64,000 bases of DNA from Bubalus kerabau (GCF_029407905.1 NC_073630.1:54399001-54463000); one strand, 5' to 3'. Shown: positions 34,656 to 46,279, counted from the stretch's first letter. Notes: generated by a model not told the origin, from the letters alone. Translations and numbers: made by a program.

Positions 34656-37600
34656 CTAAATTCCATATATATGCGTTAGTATACTGTATTGGTGTTTTTC
34701 CTTCTGGCTTACTTCACTCTGTATAATAGGCTCCAGTTTCATCCACCTCATTAGAACTGATTCAAATGTATTCTTTTTAATGGCTGAGTAATACTCCATT
34801 GTGTATATGTACCACTGCTTTCTTATCCATTCATCTGCTGATGGACATCTAGGTTGCTTCCATGTCCTGGCTATTATAAACAGTGCTGCGATGAACATTG
34901 GGGTAGTTGTGTCTCTTTCCCTTCTGGTTTCCTCAGTGTGTATGCCCAGCAGTGGGATTGCTGGATCATAAGGCAGTTCTATTTCCATTTTTTAAAGGAA
35001 TCTCCACACCGTTCTCCATAGTGGCTGTACTAGTTTGCATTCCCACCAACAGTGTAAGAGAGTTCCCTTTTCTCCACACCCTCTCCAGCATTTATTACTT
35101 GTAGACTTTTGGATCACAGCCATTCTGACTGGTGTGAAATGGTACCTCATAGTGGTTTTGATTTGCATTTCTCTGATAATGAGTGATGTTGAGCATCTTT
35201 TCATGTGTTTGTTAGCCATCTGTATGTCTTCTTTGGAGAAATGTCTATTTAGTTCTTTGGCCCATTTTTTGATTGGGTCATTTATTTTTCTGGAGTTGAG
35301 CTGTAGGAGTTGCTTGTATATTCTCGAGATTAGTTGTTTGTCAGTTGCTTCATTTGCTATTATCTTCTCCCATTCTGAAGGCTGCCTTTTCACCTTGCTA
35401 ATAGTTTCCTTTGATGTGCAGAAGCTTTTAAGGTTAATTAGGTCCCATTTGTTTATTTCTGCTTTTATTTCCAATATTCTGGGAGGTGGGTCATAGAGGA
35501 TCCTGCTGTGATGTATGTCAGAGAGTGTTTGGCCTATGTTCTCCTCTAGGAGTTTTATAGTTTCTGGTCTTACGTTGAGATCTTTAATCCATTTTGAGTT
35601 TATTTTTGTGTATGGTGTTAGAAAGTGTTCTAGTTTCATTCTTTTACAAGTGGTTGACCAGAGTTCCCAGCACCACTTGTTAAAGAGATTGTCTTTAATC
35701 CATTGTATATTCTTGCCTCCTTTATCAAAGATAAGGTGTCCATATGTGCGTGGATTTATCTCTGGGCTTTCTATTTTGTTCCATTGATCTATATTTCTGT
35801 CTTTGTGCCAGTACCATACTGTCTTGATAACTGTGGCTTTGTAGTAGAGCCTGAAGTCAGGTAGGTTGATTCCTCCAGTTCCATTCTTCTTTCTCAAGAT
35901 CGCTTTGGCTATTCGAGGTTTTTTGTTTTTCCATACAAACTGTGAAATTATTTGTTCTAGCTCTGTGAAGAATGCTGTTGGTAGCTTGATAGGGATTGCA
36001 TTGAATCTATAGATTGCTTTGGGTAGTATACTCATTTTCACTACATTGATTCTTCCAATCCATGAACATGGTATATTTCTCCATCTGTTAGTGTCCTCTT
36101 TGATTTCTTTCACCAGTGTTTTATAGTTTTCTATATATAGGTCTTTAGATTCTTTAGGTAGATATATTCCTAAGTATTTTATTCTTTCCATTGCAATGGT
36201 GAATGGAATTGTTTCCTTAATTTCTCTTTCTGTTTTCTCATTATTAGTGTATAGGAATGCAAGGGATTTCTGGGTGTTGATTTTATATCCTGCAACTTTA
36301 CTATAGTCATTGATTAGTTCTAGTAATTTTCTGGTGGAGTCTTTAGGGTTTTCTATGTAGAGGATCATGTCATCTGCAAACAGTGAGAGCTTTACTTCTT
36401 CTTTTCCTATTTGGATTCCTTTTATTTCTTTTTCTGTTCTGATTGCTGTGGCCAAAACTTCCAAAACTATGTTGAATAGTAATGGTGAAAGTGGGCACCC
36501 TTGTCTTGTTCCTGACTTTAGAGGAAATGCTTTCAATTTTTCACCATTGAGGATAATGTTTGCTGTGGGTTTGTCATATACAGCTTTGATTATGTTGAGG
36601 TATGTTCCTTCTATTCCTGCTTTCTGGAGAGTTTTTATCATAAATGGATGTTGAATTTTGTCAAAGGCTTTCTCTGCATCTATTGAGATAATCATATGGT
36701 TTTTATTTTTCAATTTGTTAATGTGGTGTATTACATTGATTGATTTGTGGATATTGAAGAATCCTTGCATCCCTGGGATAAAGCCCACTTGGTCATGGTG
36801 TATGATCTTTTTAATGTGTTGTTGGATTCTGATTGCTAGAATTTTGTTAAGGATTTTTGCATCTATGTTCATCAGTGATATTGGCCTGTAGTTTTCTTTT
36901 TTTGTGGGATCTTTGTCAGGTTTTGGTATTAGGGTGATGGTGGCCTCATAGAATGACTTTGGAAGTTTACCATCCTCTGCAATTTTCTAGAAGAGTTTGA
37001 GCAGGATAGGTGTTAGCTCTTCTCTAAATTTTTGGTAGAATTCAGCTGTGAAGCCGTCTGGACCCGGGCTTTTGTTTGCTGGAAGATTTTTTATTACCGT
37101 TTCAATTTCCGTGCTTGTGATGGGTCTGTTAAGATTTTCTATTTCTTCCTGGTCGAGTTTTGGAAAGTTGTACTTTTCTAAGAATTTGTCCATTTCTTCC
37201 TCGTTGTCCATTTTATTGGCATATAATTGTTGATAGTAGTCTCTTATGATCCTTTGTATTTCTGTGTTGTCTGTTGTGATCTCTCCATTTTCATTTCTAA
37301 TTTTATTGATTTGATTTTTCTCCCTTTGTTTCTTGATGAGTCTGGCTAATGGTTTGTCAATTTTATTTATCCTTTCAAAGAACCAGCTTTTGGTTTTGTT
37401 GATTTTTGCTATGGTCTCTTTTGTTTCTTTTGCATTTATTTCTGCTCTAATTTTTAAGATTTCTTTCCTTCTACTAACCCTGGGGTTCTTCATTTCTTCC
37501 TTTTCTAGTTGCTTTAGGTGTAGAGTTAGGTTATTTATTTGACTTTTTTCTTGTTTCTTGAGGTGTGCCTGTATTGCTATGAACTTTCCCCTTAGGACTG

Positions 37601-38474
37601 CTTTTACCGTGTCCCACAGGTTTTGGGTTGTTGTGTTTTCATTTTCATTCGTTTCTATGCAAATTTTGATTTCTTTTTTGATTTCTTCTGTGATTTGTTG
37701 GTTATTCAGCAGCGTGTTGTTCAGCCTCCATATGTTGGATTTTTTAATAGTTTTTCTTCTGTAATTGAGATCTAATCTTACTGCATTGTGGTCAGAAAAG
37801 ATGCTTGGAATGATTTCTATTTTTTTGAATTTACCAAGGCTAGCTTTATGTCCCAGGATGTGATCTATCCTGGAGAAGGTTCCATGTGTGCTTGAGAAGA
37901 AGGTGAAATTCATTGTTTTGGGATGAAATGTCCTATAGATATCAATTAGGTCTAACTGGTCTATTGTATCGTTTAAAGTTTGTGTTTCCTTGTTAATTTT
38001 CTGTTTAGTTGATCTATCCATAGGTGTGAGTGGGGTATTAAAGTCTCCCACTATTATTGTGTTATTGTTAATTTCTTCTTTCATACTTGTTAGCATTTGT
38101 CTTACATACTGCGGTGCTCCCGTGTTGGGTGCATATACATTTATAATTGTTATATCTTCTTCTTGGATTGATCCTTTGATCATTATGTAGTGACCATCTT
38201 TGTCTCTTTTCACAGTCTTTGTTTTAAAGTCTATTTTATCTGATATGAGTATTGCTACTCCTGCTTTCTTTTGGTCCCTATTTGCATGGAAAATCTTTTT
38301 CCAGCCCTTCACTTTCAGTCTGTATGTGTCCCCTGTTTTGAGGTGGGTCTCTTGTAGACAACATATGTAGGGGTCTTGTTTTTGTATCCATTCAGCCAGT
38401 CTTTGTCTTTTGGTTGGGGCATTCAACCCATTTACATTTAAGGTAATTACTGATAAGTATGACCCCGTTGCCAT
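34656..38474 (-). pseudogene. L1 ORF2 (endonuclease + reverse transcriptase), two nonsense codons
   Basis: One continuous frame of 1272 codons with no frameshift, broken by TAG at codon 496 (36987-36989, a Gln-type CAG to TAG change by comparison with the L1 family) and TAA at codon 1161 (34992-34994, Lys-type AAA to TAA). Three readable parts result: 36987-38474, 34992-36872 and 34656-34988. The APE-like endonuclease (codons 1-~240) keeps Asn13, Glu42 (QETHL), Asp144/Asn146 (VGDFN), Asp204 (SRIDH) and Asp228-His229. The reverse transcriptase keeps the FADD box with aspartates at codons 701-702 and RQGCPLSP. The C-terminal Cys/His cluster CWRGCGEKGTLLHCWWEC is intact. ORF2p nicks DNA and copies L1 RNA at the nick. 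Only a truncated endonuclease-bearing protein of 495 residues could be made. Confidence 0.97.
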
Positions 38475-38525
38475 TTACTTTATTGTTTTGGGTTCGAATT
38501 TATACACAATTTTTGTGTTTCCTGT

Positions 38526-39452
38526 CTAGAGAATATCCTTTAGTATTTGTTGGAGAGCTGGTTTGGTGGTGCAGAATTCTCTCAGCTTTTGCTTGTCTGA
38601 AAAGCTTTTGATTTCTCCTTCATACTTGAATGAGATCCTTGCTGGGTACAATAATCTGGGCTGTAGGTTATTTTCTTTCATCATTTTAAGTATGTCTTGC
38701 CATTCCCTCCTGGCTTGAAGAGTTTCTATTGAAAGATCAGCTGTTATCCTTATGGGTATTCCCTTGTGTGTTATTTGTTGTTTTTCCCTTGCTGCTTTTA
38801 ATATTTGTTCTTTGTGTTTGATCTTTGTTAATTTGATTACTATGTGTCTTGGGGTGTTTCGCCTTGGGTTTATCCTGTTTGGGACTCTCTGGGTTTCTTG
38901 GACTTGGGTGATTATTTCCTTCCCCATTTTAGGGAAGTTTTCAACTATTATCTCCTCAAGTATTTTCTCATGGTCTTTCTTTTTGTCTTCTTCTTCTGGG
39001 ACCCCTATGATTTGAATGTTGTAGCATTTAATATTGTCCTGGAGGTCTCTGAGATTGTCCTCATTTCTTTTAAATCGTTTTTCTTTTATCCTCTCTGATT
39101 CATTTATTTCTACCATTCTATCTTCTAATTCACTAATCCTATCTTCTGCCTCTGTTATTCTACTATTTGTTGCCTCCAGAGTGTTTTTAATTTCACTTAT
39201 TGCATTATTCATTATATATTGATTCTTTTTTATTTCTTCTAAGTCCTTGTTAAACCTTTCTTGCATCTTCTCAATCCTTGCCTCCAGGCTATTTATCTGT
39301 GATTCCATTTTAATTTCAAGATTTTGGATCAATTTCACTATCATTATTCGGAATTCTTTATCAGGTAGATTCCCTATCTCTTCCTCTTTTGTTTGGTTTG
39401 GTGGGCATTTATCCTGTTCCTTTATCTGCTGGCTATTCCTTTGTCTCTTCAT
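38526..39452 (-). CDS. L1 ORF1 protein (RNA-binding chaperone), open frame
   Basis: 308 codons, no stop or frameshift. The N-terminal part is charged and Gln/Lys rich. Residues ~40-125 form a heptad-rich coiled coil (MESQINSLEARIEKMQERF and ISELEDRMVEI regions) for trimerisation. Residues ~135-225 match the RRM domain (CYNIQIIGVPEEED onward). The C-terminal domain follows (ITADLSIETLQARREWQDIL, ending LQQILKDIL). ORF1p coats L1 RNA and acts as a nucleic-acid chaperone in the cytoplasmic RNP. The start is the first Met of the frame. The length is in the usual L1 ORF1 range. It lies 51 bp upstream of ORF2, as in other L1s. Expression would depend on the L1 promoter, likely silenced. Whether this exact protein is functional cannot be told from the sequence. 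Confidence 0.93.
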   Translation of the reverse strand: MKRQRNSQQIKEQDKCPPNQTKEEEIGNLPDKEFRIMIVKLIQNLEIKMESQINSLEARIEKMQERFNKDLEEIKKNQYIMNNAISEIKNTLEATNSRITEAEDRISELEDRMVEINESERIKEKRFKRNEDNLRDLQDNIKCYNIQIIGVPEEEDKKKDHEKILEEIIVENFPKMGKEIITQVQETQRVPNRINPRRNTPRHIVIKLTKIKHKEQILKAAREKQQITHKGIPIRITADLSIETLQARREWQDILKMMKENNLQPRLLYPARISFKYEGEIKSFSDKQKLREFCTTKPALQQILKDIL

Positions 39453-40012
39453 CTTGTTTAAATTGCTGAGTTTGGGGTGTCCTTTCTGTATTCTGGCAGT
39501 TTGTGGAGTTCTCTTTATTGTGGCATTTCCTCGCTGTGTGTGGGTTTGTACAGGTGGCTTGTCAAGGTTTCCTGGTTAGGGAAGCTTGTGTGGATGTTCT
39601 GGTGGATGGAGCTGTATTTCTTCTCTCTGGAGTGTAATGAAATGTCCAGTAATGAGTTATGAGATGTCTATGGTTTTGGGGTGACTTTGGGCAGCCTGTA
39701 TCTTGAAGCTCAGGGCTGTGTTCCTTTGTTGCTGGAGAATTTGCTTGTTATGTCTTTCCCTGGAACTTGTTGGCCCTTGTGTGGTGCTTGGTTTCAGTGT
39801 CGGTATGGAGGCGTTTGATGAGCTCCTGTCAATTAATGTTCCTTGGAGTCAGGAGTTCCCTGGAGTCAGGGTTTGGACTTAAGCCTCCTACTTCCAGTTA
39901 TCAGTCTTAATTTTACAGTAGTTTCAAAACTTCTCCTTCTATACAGCACCACTGATAAAACATCTACGTTAAAGATGAAAAGTTTCTCTACTGTGAGGGT
40001 CACTCAGAGAGG

Positions 40013-40445
40013 TTCACAGAGTTACATGGAGAAGAGAAGAGGGAGGAGGGAGTTAGAGGTGACCCAAATGAGATGAGGTGGAATCAATAGTGGAGAGAGT
40101 GGACTAGCCAGTAGTCACTTCCTTATGTGCACTCCACAACTGGACTGCTCAAAGATGTTCATGGAGTTATACAGAGAAGAGAAGAAGGAGGCAGAAGACA
40201 GAGGTGGCCAGAAGGATAAAAGGGCGAAATGAAAAGGAGGGAGACAGATCCAGCCAGTAATCAGTTCCTTAAGTGTTCTCCACCGTCTGGAACACACAGA
40301 AATTCACAGAGTTGGGTAGAGTAGAGAGGGGTTAGGGAGGAGATACAGGTGACCTGGTGGAGAAAATGGAGAGTCCAAAGGGAGAGAGAGCAGTCAAGCC
40401 AGTAATCTCGTACCCTAGTGAAAAATGGGTCCTGAAGATTGGGTT
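40013..40445. repeat. L1 5' UTR tandem array A, 3 units of ~145 bp
   Basis: Units start at TTCACAGAGTTACATGGAGA (40013), TTCATGGAGTTATACAGAGA (40158) and TTCACAGAGTTGGGTAGAGT (40303), an exact 145-bp spacing. Each contains a purine-rich stretch and a block such as CAGCCAGTAATCAGTTCCTT. The plus strand is strongly purine-rich. Confidence 0.92.
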
Positions 40446-40451
40446 CTTAAA

Positions 40452-40700
40452 GGTACAAAATTGGTAACAAATACATAAAAGCAAAAATTAGAAATCTAGA
40501 GTAGAGTTTGGAATTTCAAAAATGTGATGTTAATGAAAAGAAGAAGGAAAAGAAAGAGAGAAAAAACGAACAAATAAAAACAAACAAGGTCGTGAAAATT
40601 ATAAAGAAACTACAGGTACAAAATTGATAACTAATACCAAAAAGCAAAAATTAAAAATCTAGAGTAGAGTTTGGAATTTCAAAAATACAACGTTAAAAAA

Positions 40701-40732
<32 letters not shown>

Positions 40733-41075
40733 ATAAAGAGAGAAAACAAACAAACCAACAAAACAATGTCGCAAAAATTATAAAGAAAATACAGGTACAA
40801 AATTGATATCAAATACCAAAAAGCATAAATTAAAAATCTTGAGTAGAGTTTTGAATTGCAGATATACGATGTTATATAAAAGAAGAAGAGAAAGAAACAG
40901 AGGAAAAAAAAAGTCACAGAAATTATGAAAAAAACTATAGGTACAAAATTGATAACGTATACCAAAAGGCTAAAATTTAAAATATAGAGTAGAGTTTGGA
41001 ATTTCAAAAATACAATGTTAAAGAAAAGAAGAAAAAGAAAAAAGAAAAAAAAAAACCACACGGTCAAAAAATTAT
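40452..41075. repeat. L1 5' UTR tandem array B, 4 units of ~136-179 bp
   Basis: Units start with GGTACAAAATTG at 40452, 40615, 40794 and 40940 (the last reads TAGGTACAAAATTG). Each carries TAGAGTAGAGTTTGGAATTT-type text and an A/GAA-rich section of variable length, including (GAA)n at 40709-40730. Length differences come mostly from the A-rich part. Confidence 0.92.
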
Positions 41076-42693
41076 AAAATATATATATGAAGTTTGCTGA
41101 AGAAGAAAAAAAAAATAGGGTCTTTTTTTTTTTTTTGGCAAAGTAATAGTTATAAAAGTGAAAATTAAAAGACAATAGAGGACTTAAAAAATTTTTTTTA
41201 ATTAAAAAAAAAAGAAAGAAAGATTGATCATAAAAATAGTAAAAATATATCTAGGTCTTTCTCTGGTTTTGTTGTGAGTATTGTGGGTTCAGTTCATTTT
41301 TGGCAGTTCCTTAGTCCGACTTATATTTCTCAAGATCTATAGGCCCCTTCCTATGTAATCCGTAGTAACCACAGGGTTTTAATCTATGGCCTGTAGCTTC
41401 CAAGGCGTTTCCCTCTGTTATAGCTTCTTCTGTTTGCTGGTCTCTTCAGTGTCTGGTTCCCGCCCTGACACAAAGGGGATGGTTGAGGACACTATTTTTT
41501 TTTTTTTTTAAATTTTATTTAGGCTCACTTGTTCAGCCGCGCTGTGGGGAGGGAGGGAGGGATGCTGCAAACAGATAACACTGGCGTGCGCTCGCAGTGC
41601 CTCAGCCACACTGGGTCTGCCCCCGCTCACGGCACGTGTAGCCTCCCTGCCCACACTGCTTGGGCTCTAGGTTGTTCCGCCGGGAACAATCAGAGGCCGG
41701 CCCTGGGCTGAGCTCCCAGGTCCAAGCCGCTCAGGTTCAGGCACTTGGGTAGTCCTCAGAGGCGCAGACTCGGTTGGGCCTTCGTTTTGTGTTCTTCCCA
41801 GATCCGAGCAGCTCAGGTGATGAGGTGTTTGGCGGGCACCAATGCTGCGACTTATCGCCTCCCCGCCACTCGGTTATCTGGGTGTAAAACTGGCGCACCT
41901 TCTCAGGCAGCTGTTGACCGTCCAGACGCCCAAGAAGTTTTAGTTAGCAAAGAAGCCTGCTTACAGTTTTATAGATAGTGTCTCTCTGGGGCTGCGATTG
42001 CCCCCTTCCGGCTCTGGCTGCCTGTCACCGGAGGGGGAAGGTCTGCAGCCGGCTATCTCTGTTCAGTCCTTTGTTCTGTGCGCGGGCCTGGTGGTGTCTT
42101 AGGTTAGGGCTGGCTTTTCGCGTGGTAGATATCCCACAGTCTGGTTTGCTAGCCCAAATTATTTCGCTCAGATAGCGCTCAGGACATTTGGCCGGATTCT
42201 TACTCTAAGGGACACAGCCTGCGCCGCGCTTCCCTGCCCAGCCCCCGCTTGCTAATGCCGCGTGCAGGCGTCTGCGCTGCTTCTCCGCTGGGGGAGTTAC
42301 CGTAGGGCTCACAATCCGCGATTTTTAATTGCTTATTTTTTTTTTCCCCTCCCTTTTATGTTGCCCTCTGTGCTTCCAAAGCTCGGCACAGATTCGGCAG
42401 TGAGAGGGTTTCCTGGTGTTTGGAAACTTCTCTCTTTTTAAGACTCCCTTCCCGGGATGAAACTCCGTCCCTCCCTCTTTTGTCTCTTTTTTTGTCTTTT
42501 ATATTTTTTCCTACCTTCTTTCGAAGAGTTGGGCTGCTTTTCTGGGTGCCTGATGTCCTCTGCCGGCATTCAGAAGTTGTTTCGTGGAATTTACTCGATG
42601 TTTAAATGCTCTTTTGATGAATTTGTGGGGGAGAAAGTGTTCTCCCCGTCCTACTCCTCCACCATCTTGGCTCCTCCTGACACATGTGATTTT

Positions 42694-43107
42694 TGAGTCT
42701 CATAGAGCCAAGACTGCTTGGGAAGAAAGAAAGGAAATTAGACTAAGAGAGGAGAAGAAATAAAAAGAGAGTGCCTGCAACTGAAAACTCAGTTTGAAAT
42801 ACATGATTTTAAGGTATCTTATCTCTCAGCAAAATGTGTAGAACAATGTTTGAAGCTTTACTCTCTGGTTTTCAGTAACAATAGTGATTAAAATTATGAA
42901 TCTCAATGTCAAAATGGACTCATGTTCATATCTTATCTTTATTTAGAAGTTGAGTATTGCAGACACTTTCATGACTTTACTGAAGATCTCATTCTGCACA
43001 TCATTTTTGCATGAATTAAATAGATAACCATTTTGATTATCAGTCATTTCCTGTGCACTAGACTTTTCTCTCTGAATTGTTAATTAATTAAAAAATAACA
43101 ACAATTC
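42694..43107. other. Unique non-coding sequence
   Basis: Nothing recognised. Confidence 0.5.
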
Positions 43108-43168
43108 TATTGTCCTCATTTTACATATGAGGAAACTGAGGCATAGAGTTAGTTACTCATTTTGCCTC
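43108..43168 (-). repeat. MIR fragment
   Basis: TCCTCATTTTACATATGAGG then AAACTGAGGCATAGAG is the reverse MIR core. Confidence 0.75.
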
Positions 43169-43669
43169 ATTCGCCCGGCAGATACGTTCACCCCAGTGAT
43201 CAGACCACAGAGTCGGAACACCGTGAACTGTGCATACCTCTGTGTCTCGCCTGCTTCCTGCATGCCATGTCTGGCATGTAGTAAGTGCTATATAAATAGT
43301 GTTTTATTAATAACAATTTTGAAATAGACCTATTATGCTCCCAGTATTTTATTGTAAATTATTGCAGCATAGAAGTGTGACAAAGTGGTAGTTTTTTTAT
43401 TTCTGGCACAAATAATATTTCATATGAGTTGAATGATACCTTTTAAATATCAGACTTCTTTTTTTACCTCCCATTCCTTTCTGGAAGACAGAAAAGGAAA
43501 ACATTGTTTTCTTTACTTCATCTATGTAACTCAGTCAATCAATACTGGTTTACAGAAGATATTGCTAACTATTAACTAGCTTTGTCAGATGGAAGAGGGA
43601 TTTCTTATATTTTCTGCAGCTGCAGAGCAATATGTAAAATGGTGTTATTGTAGTATAAAGTATTTAAGA
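43169..43669. other. Non-coding sequence
   Basis: Short text GGCATGTAGTAAGTGCTATA near 43274 may extend an old MIR/L2 piece. Otherwise unrecognised. Confidence 0.45.
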
Positions 43670-43795
43670 GCTCAGGTTTTCAGAATCTGTTCTCTGACTT
43701 GATGAAAGTCTCTTCATCTGCCTAAGCTTCAGGCTCCTCATAAGTAAAGTATAGTGTAAGTTCAGATACAAATGACACATAGCTCTAAGATCAAT
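43670..43795 (+). repeat. MIR fragment (diverged)
   Basis: Order TTCTCTGACTTGATGAAAGT, then CTTCATCTGCCTAAGCTTCA, then CTCATAAGTAAAGTA follows the sense MIR core. Confidence 0.45.
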
Positions 43796-44324
43796 GATAC
43801 TGTAATTTGGTAGCTAAAGTTCTAGGAAGGAATATTACATACACTTCAATAGGATAATTCAGGTTATCCAAATGGAATCATTTACCTTTTAATGTAATCA
43901 GGTCCACATCATTAGAAATATGCAAAAGAATTCCCTGCCAGAGATGATTTAGAAGTTACAAACTGTTGGGTTGAAAGCTAAACTATGTTAGTTTTTAGAA
44001 TTTGTTTCTGATCCCAAGTTTCTTAACTTGATTGTATAAACTAAACGCATGTGTAGTTAGAGAAACCTTAAGAAAGGGCTAACAGAGTTTATAATCAGGT
44101 TTTTTAATCTCCAGGAAAAACAGAATAAAACAAAACAACATCTCTAAGTAGACTGAAACCAGGGCTCCAATTACTCTCTGAATTCTGGCAGCAAAGCAAT
44201 AAGAAAATAAACCCAAACACCTGCTGTGTGTTTATGTAAATCAAGTTTAGGCAGGATTATTTCTCTAAAATGTCCTAGGTAATTGTGGCTCAGTAATTCC
44301 AGCTTTATTGGTAACTACTGTAGA
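43796..44324. other. Unique AT-rich sequence
   Basis: Nothing recognised. Confidence 0.5.
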
Positions 44325-44500
44325 TTTGATCAGCATTTCTTAAAATGTAGTTCTCAACCCATCTGTATAAGAATCACCCTATTAAAACTGCAGATCCCCA
44401 GCCCTCCCAAAATTTTGAATCAGGATTAGAATCTGTCTCTGTCGGTAAACAAGCTTTCTTGTCAGTGATTTTCAAACATTTTTGACCAAAGTGCATAATG
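44325..44500 (+). repeat. MER5A-like hAT-Charlie DNA transposon fossil
   Basis: TTAAAATGTAGTTCTCAACC, then AAGAATCACC..AACTGCAGATCCCCAGCCCT, then GAATCAGGATTAGAATCTGT follows the MER5A order. Ancient non-autonomous element. Confidence 0.55.
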
Positions 44501-45550
44501 AATGATATATTTTAAGTCAGTGTTTCCTTTTAACAAAGTGCTTGTGTAAGTAGCTACACTAACCATAAAAGGTCATATGTGACTAAAGCAAAAGCTACAA
44601 AGATCATATGAACAACAACAAAAAACTAAGATGACTCTATTTATAATTTGCTTAACATTTATAGAAAATCTAAGAAGTTCCAGTCTTTGTGATAATGTTA
44701 GTCATATCACTTTTTTAAGATGAAAAGGAAAATCTTTTTATAACTAAAATAATTCTCTCTTTAATTGTCAGAATTATTATTATGGAAATGGAAAGTGTTC
44801 CAATTTCCCTTAATCTGAACACCAATATTTCATTTGCAGTTGCTAAAATTTGTAGGCTATTATGGTAATTTAGCACAATGTTTCTTTTGATATGAGTCAG
44901 TCAACTGACTTGTTACATTACTTTGTGTGTGTGTGTGTGTAGATTTTTTTTTTCCAGAGGTTATTTCAATTCCAAGTGACCGTACAGTAAAATGGAGATT
45001 ATGAAAGGTAAATAGAGGAGGCTACTACCATATAGGACATAAAGAACTTTAGTAACATGACCCACCAAAGTCCCTTCCAACTAGAAAATTCAGTCATTTT
45101 CTGATGTACATGCATTCAACAGGTCTCACAATGAGCACACCACTCTCACAGAGTGAGGTGATCAGGACCATTAAAATGCCCAACCTATTTTTTTATGTAA
45201 TTGTCCTCTACAGCACAAACAAATTATCTCCAAAACTCAATTACATTTCACAGATCTTATTTTGCTCTTGAAATCACGGGACTCACCCACATCATCCCAC
45301 ATTCTAGGCTAAGATCATTCCACCTAAGATGACATAAAATTGCTTATGTAAAATCAGACCTGGTTCACCCGACCTCACCCCATCGAGATAGACTCGGCCA
45401 CATAAACTAACATTCATCCTCAAATGAAAAAATTCTAAAAGATATTGCTCACCATCTTTTGTGTTATCATGTTTGTTTTCTTCTAGTTTAGACAGTTTAA
45501 TTCTTACAAATATTTCTAGAAAACTTGCTAAATGAGAAATAAGCATTATT
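44501..45550. other. Unique AT-rich sequence; short TG run
   Basis: A (GT)9-type microsatellite is at 44922-44940. No exon recognised. Confidence 0.5.
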
Positions 45551-45561
45551 AAGGGATATGA

Positions 45562-45750
45562 CTCTGATGCTGGGAGGGATTGGGGGCAGGAGGAGAAGGG
45601 GACGACAGAGGATGAGATGGCTGGGTGGCATCACCGATTTGATGGACATGAGTTTGCGTGAACTCCGGGAGTTGGTGATGAACAGGGAGGCCTGGCGTGC
45701 TGCAATTCATGGGGTCACAAAGAATCGGACATGGCTGAGTGACTGAACTG
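45562..45750 (+). mobile_element. BovB 3' end, strongly 5' truncated, 11-bp TSD
   Basis: CTCTGATGCTGGGAGGGATT to GAGTGACTGAACTG, only 189 bp. AAGGGATATGA flanks it perfectly at 45551-45561 and 45751-45761. Low divergence and a perfect TSD suggest a recent insertion. Confidence 0.96.
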
Positions 45751-46062
45751 AAGGGATATGAAGAAATGATAGATTACTTTGCTGACCTCTGAAAAGATGA
45801 TATGATTGTGAAATTAAGATATCCAGAAACACATTCCCTAAAATATTTAGGAGTGTGGTGTTGGGCACAGATTGAACTCATGATAAATTTGCTCTTAGGT
45901 AAAGGTACCCAGAAAGAGTGAGGATGCAGCATGAGCAAGGATTAAAAAATGTCATGACATGTTTGGGGACAAGAGGGGAGATTGGTTTGGAGAAAGTATT
46001 ATTTGGGAAGATAAATTTGGGTAGACCAGTTAGACTCAAGTGGTTTAACTTTGAGAGTGATA

Positions 46063-46267
46063 GTGTTAGTTGTTTCAGTCATATTCGAGCCTTTGTGACC
46101 CCATGGACAGTAGCCCACCAGGCTCATCTGTCCATGGAATTTTCCAGGCAAGAATACTGGAGTGAGTGTCCATTCCCTTCTCAAGGGGATCTTCTCCACC
46201 CAGGGATTGAACCAGGTCTCTCAGAATTTAGGCAGAGTCTTTACCATCTGAGCCACCAGGGAAGCCC
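46063..46267 (-). mobile_element. Bov-tA SINE, minus strand, 12-bp TSD
   Basis: Reversed body and tRNA-like head ending CTGAGCCACCAGGGAAGCCC. TTGAGAGTGATA (46051-46062) and TTGAGTGTGATA (46268-46279) flank it, one mismatch. Confidence 0.95.
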
Positions 46268-46279
46268 TTGAGTGTGATA

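Larger units (their letters stand above)
34277..42678 (-). mobile_element. Full-length L1 (L1-BT type), ~8.4 kb
   Basis: On the minus strand, in order: 5' UTR (42678-39453), ORF1 (39452-38526), a 51-bp spacer, ORF2 (38474-34656), 3' UTR and an A-rich tail (34655-34277). The target-site duplication GACACATGTGATTTT is at 34262-34276 and 42679-42693. In element orientation the cleaved site reads TTTTT/GA on the first-nicked strand, close to the L1 endonuclease preference TTTT/AA. The first bases, GGAGGAGCCAAGATGG, are the L1 5' start, so there is no 5' truncation. It would have been competent if its ORF2 were not interrupted. Confidence 0.97.
39453..42678 (-). promoter_or_regulatory. L1 5' UTR with internal promoter
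   Basis: About 3.2 kb upstream of ORF1, much longer than the ~0.9 kb human L1 5' UTR. The extreme 5' end carries CCAAGATGGTGG, a YY1-type core (AAGATGG) at the position where L1 promoters bind YY1. The 41520-42680 part is CpG-rich (e.g. GCCGCGCTGTGGGG, GCGCCGCGCTTCCC), unlike the rest of the window. The middle holds two tandem arrays. Antisense open frames on the plus strand at 41529-42175 show no family features. Confidence 0.88.

Noticed and set aside
35035..39662. Many plus-strand open frames of 60-153 codons (e.g. 35035-35496, 36367-36654, 39247-39579)
   Set aside because: They are antisense to the L1 ORF1/ORF2 on the minus strand and have hydrophobic, T-rich composition; no independent support.
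40693..41175. 160-codon minus-strand frame rich in Phe and Tyr
   Set aside because: It arises from the A-rich units of the L1 5' UTR tandem array read in reverse; low complexity.
41529..42175. Antisense frames in the L1 5' UTR, considered as an ORF0-like gene
   Set aside because: Primate ORF0 is a short antisense frame, but nothing here shows its features, and CpG-rich DNA is stop-poor by composition.
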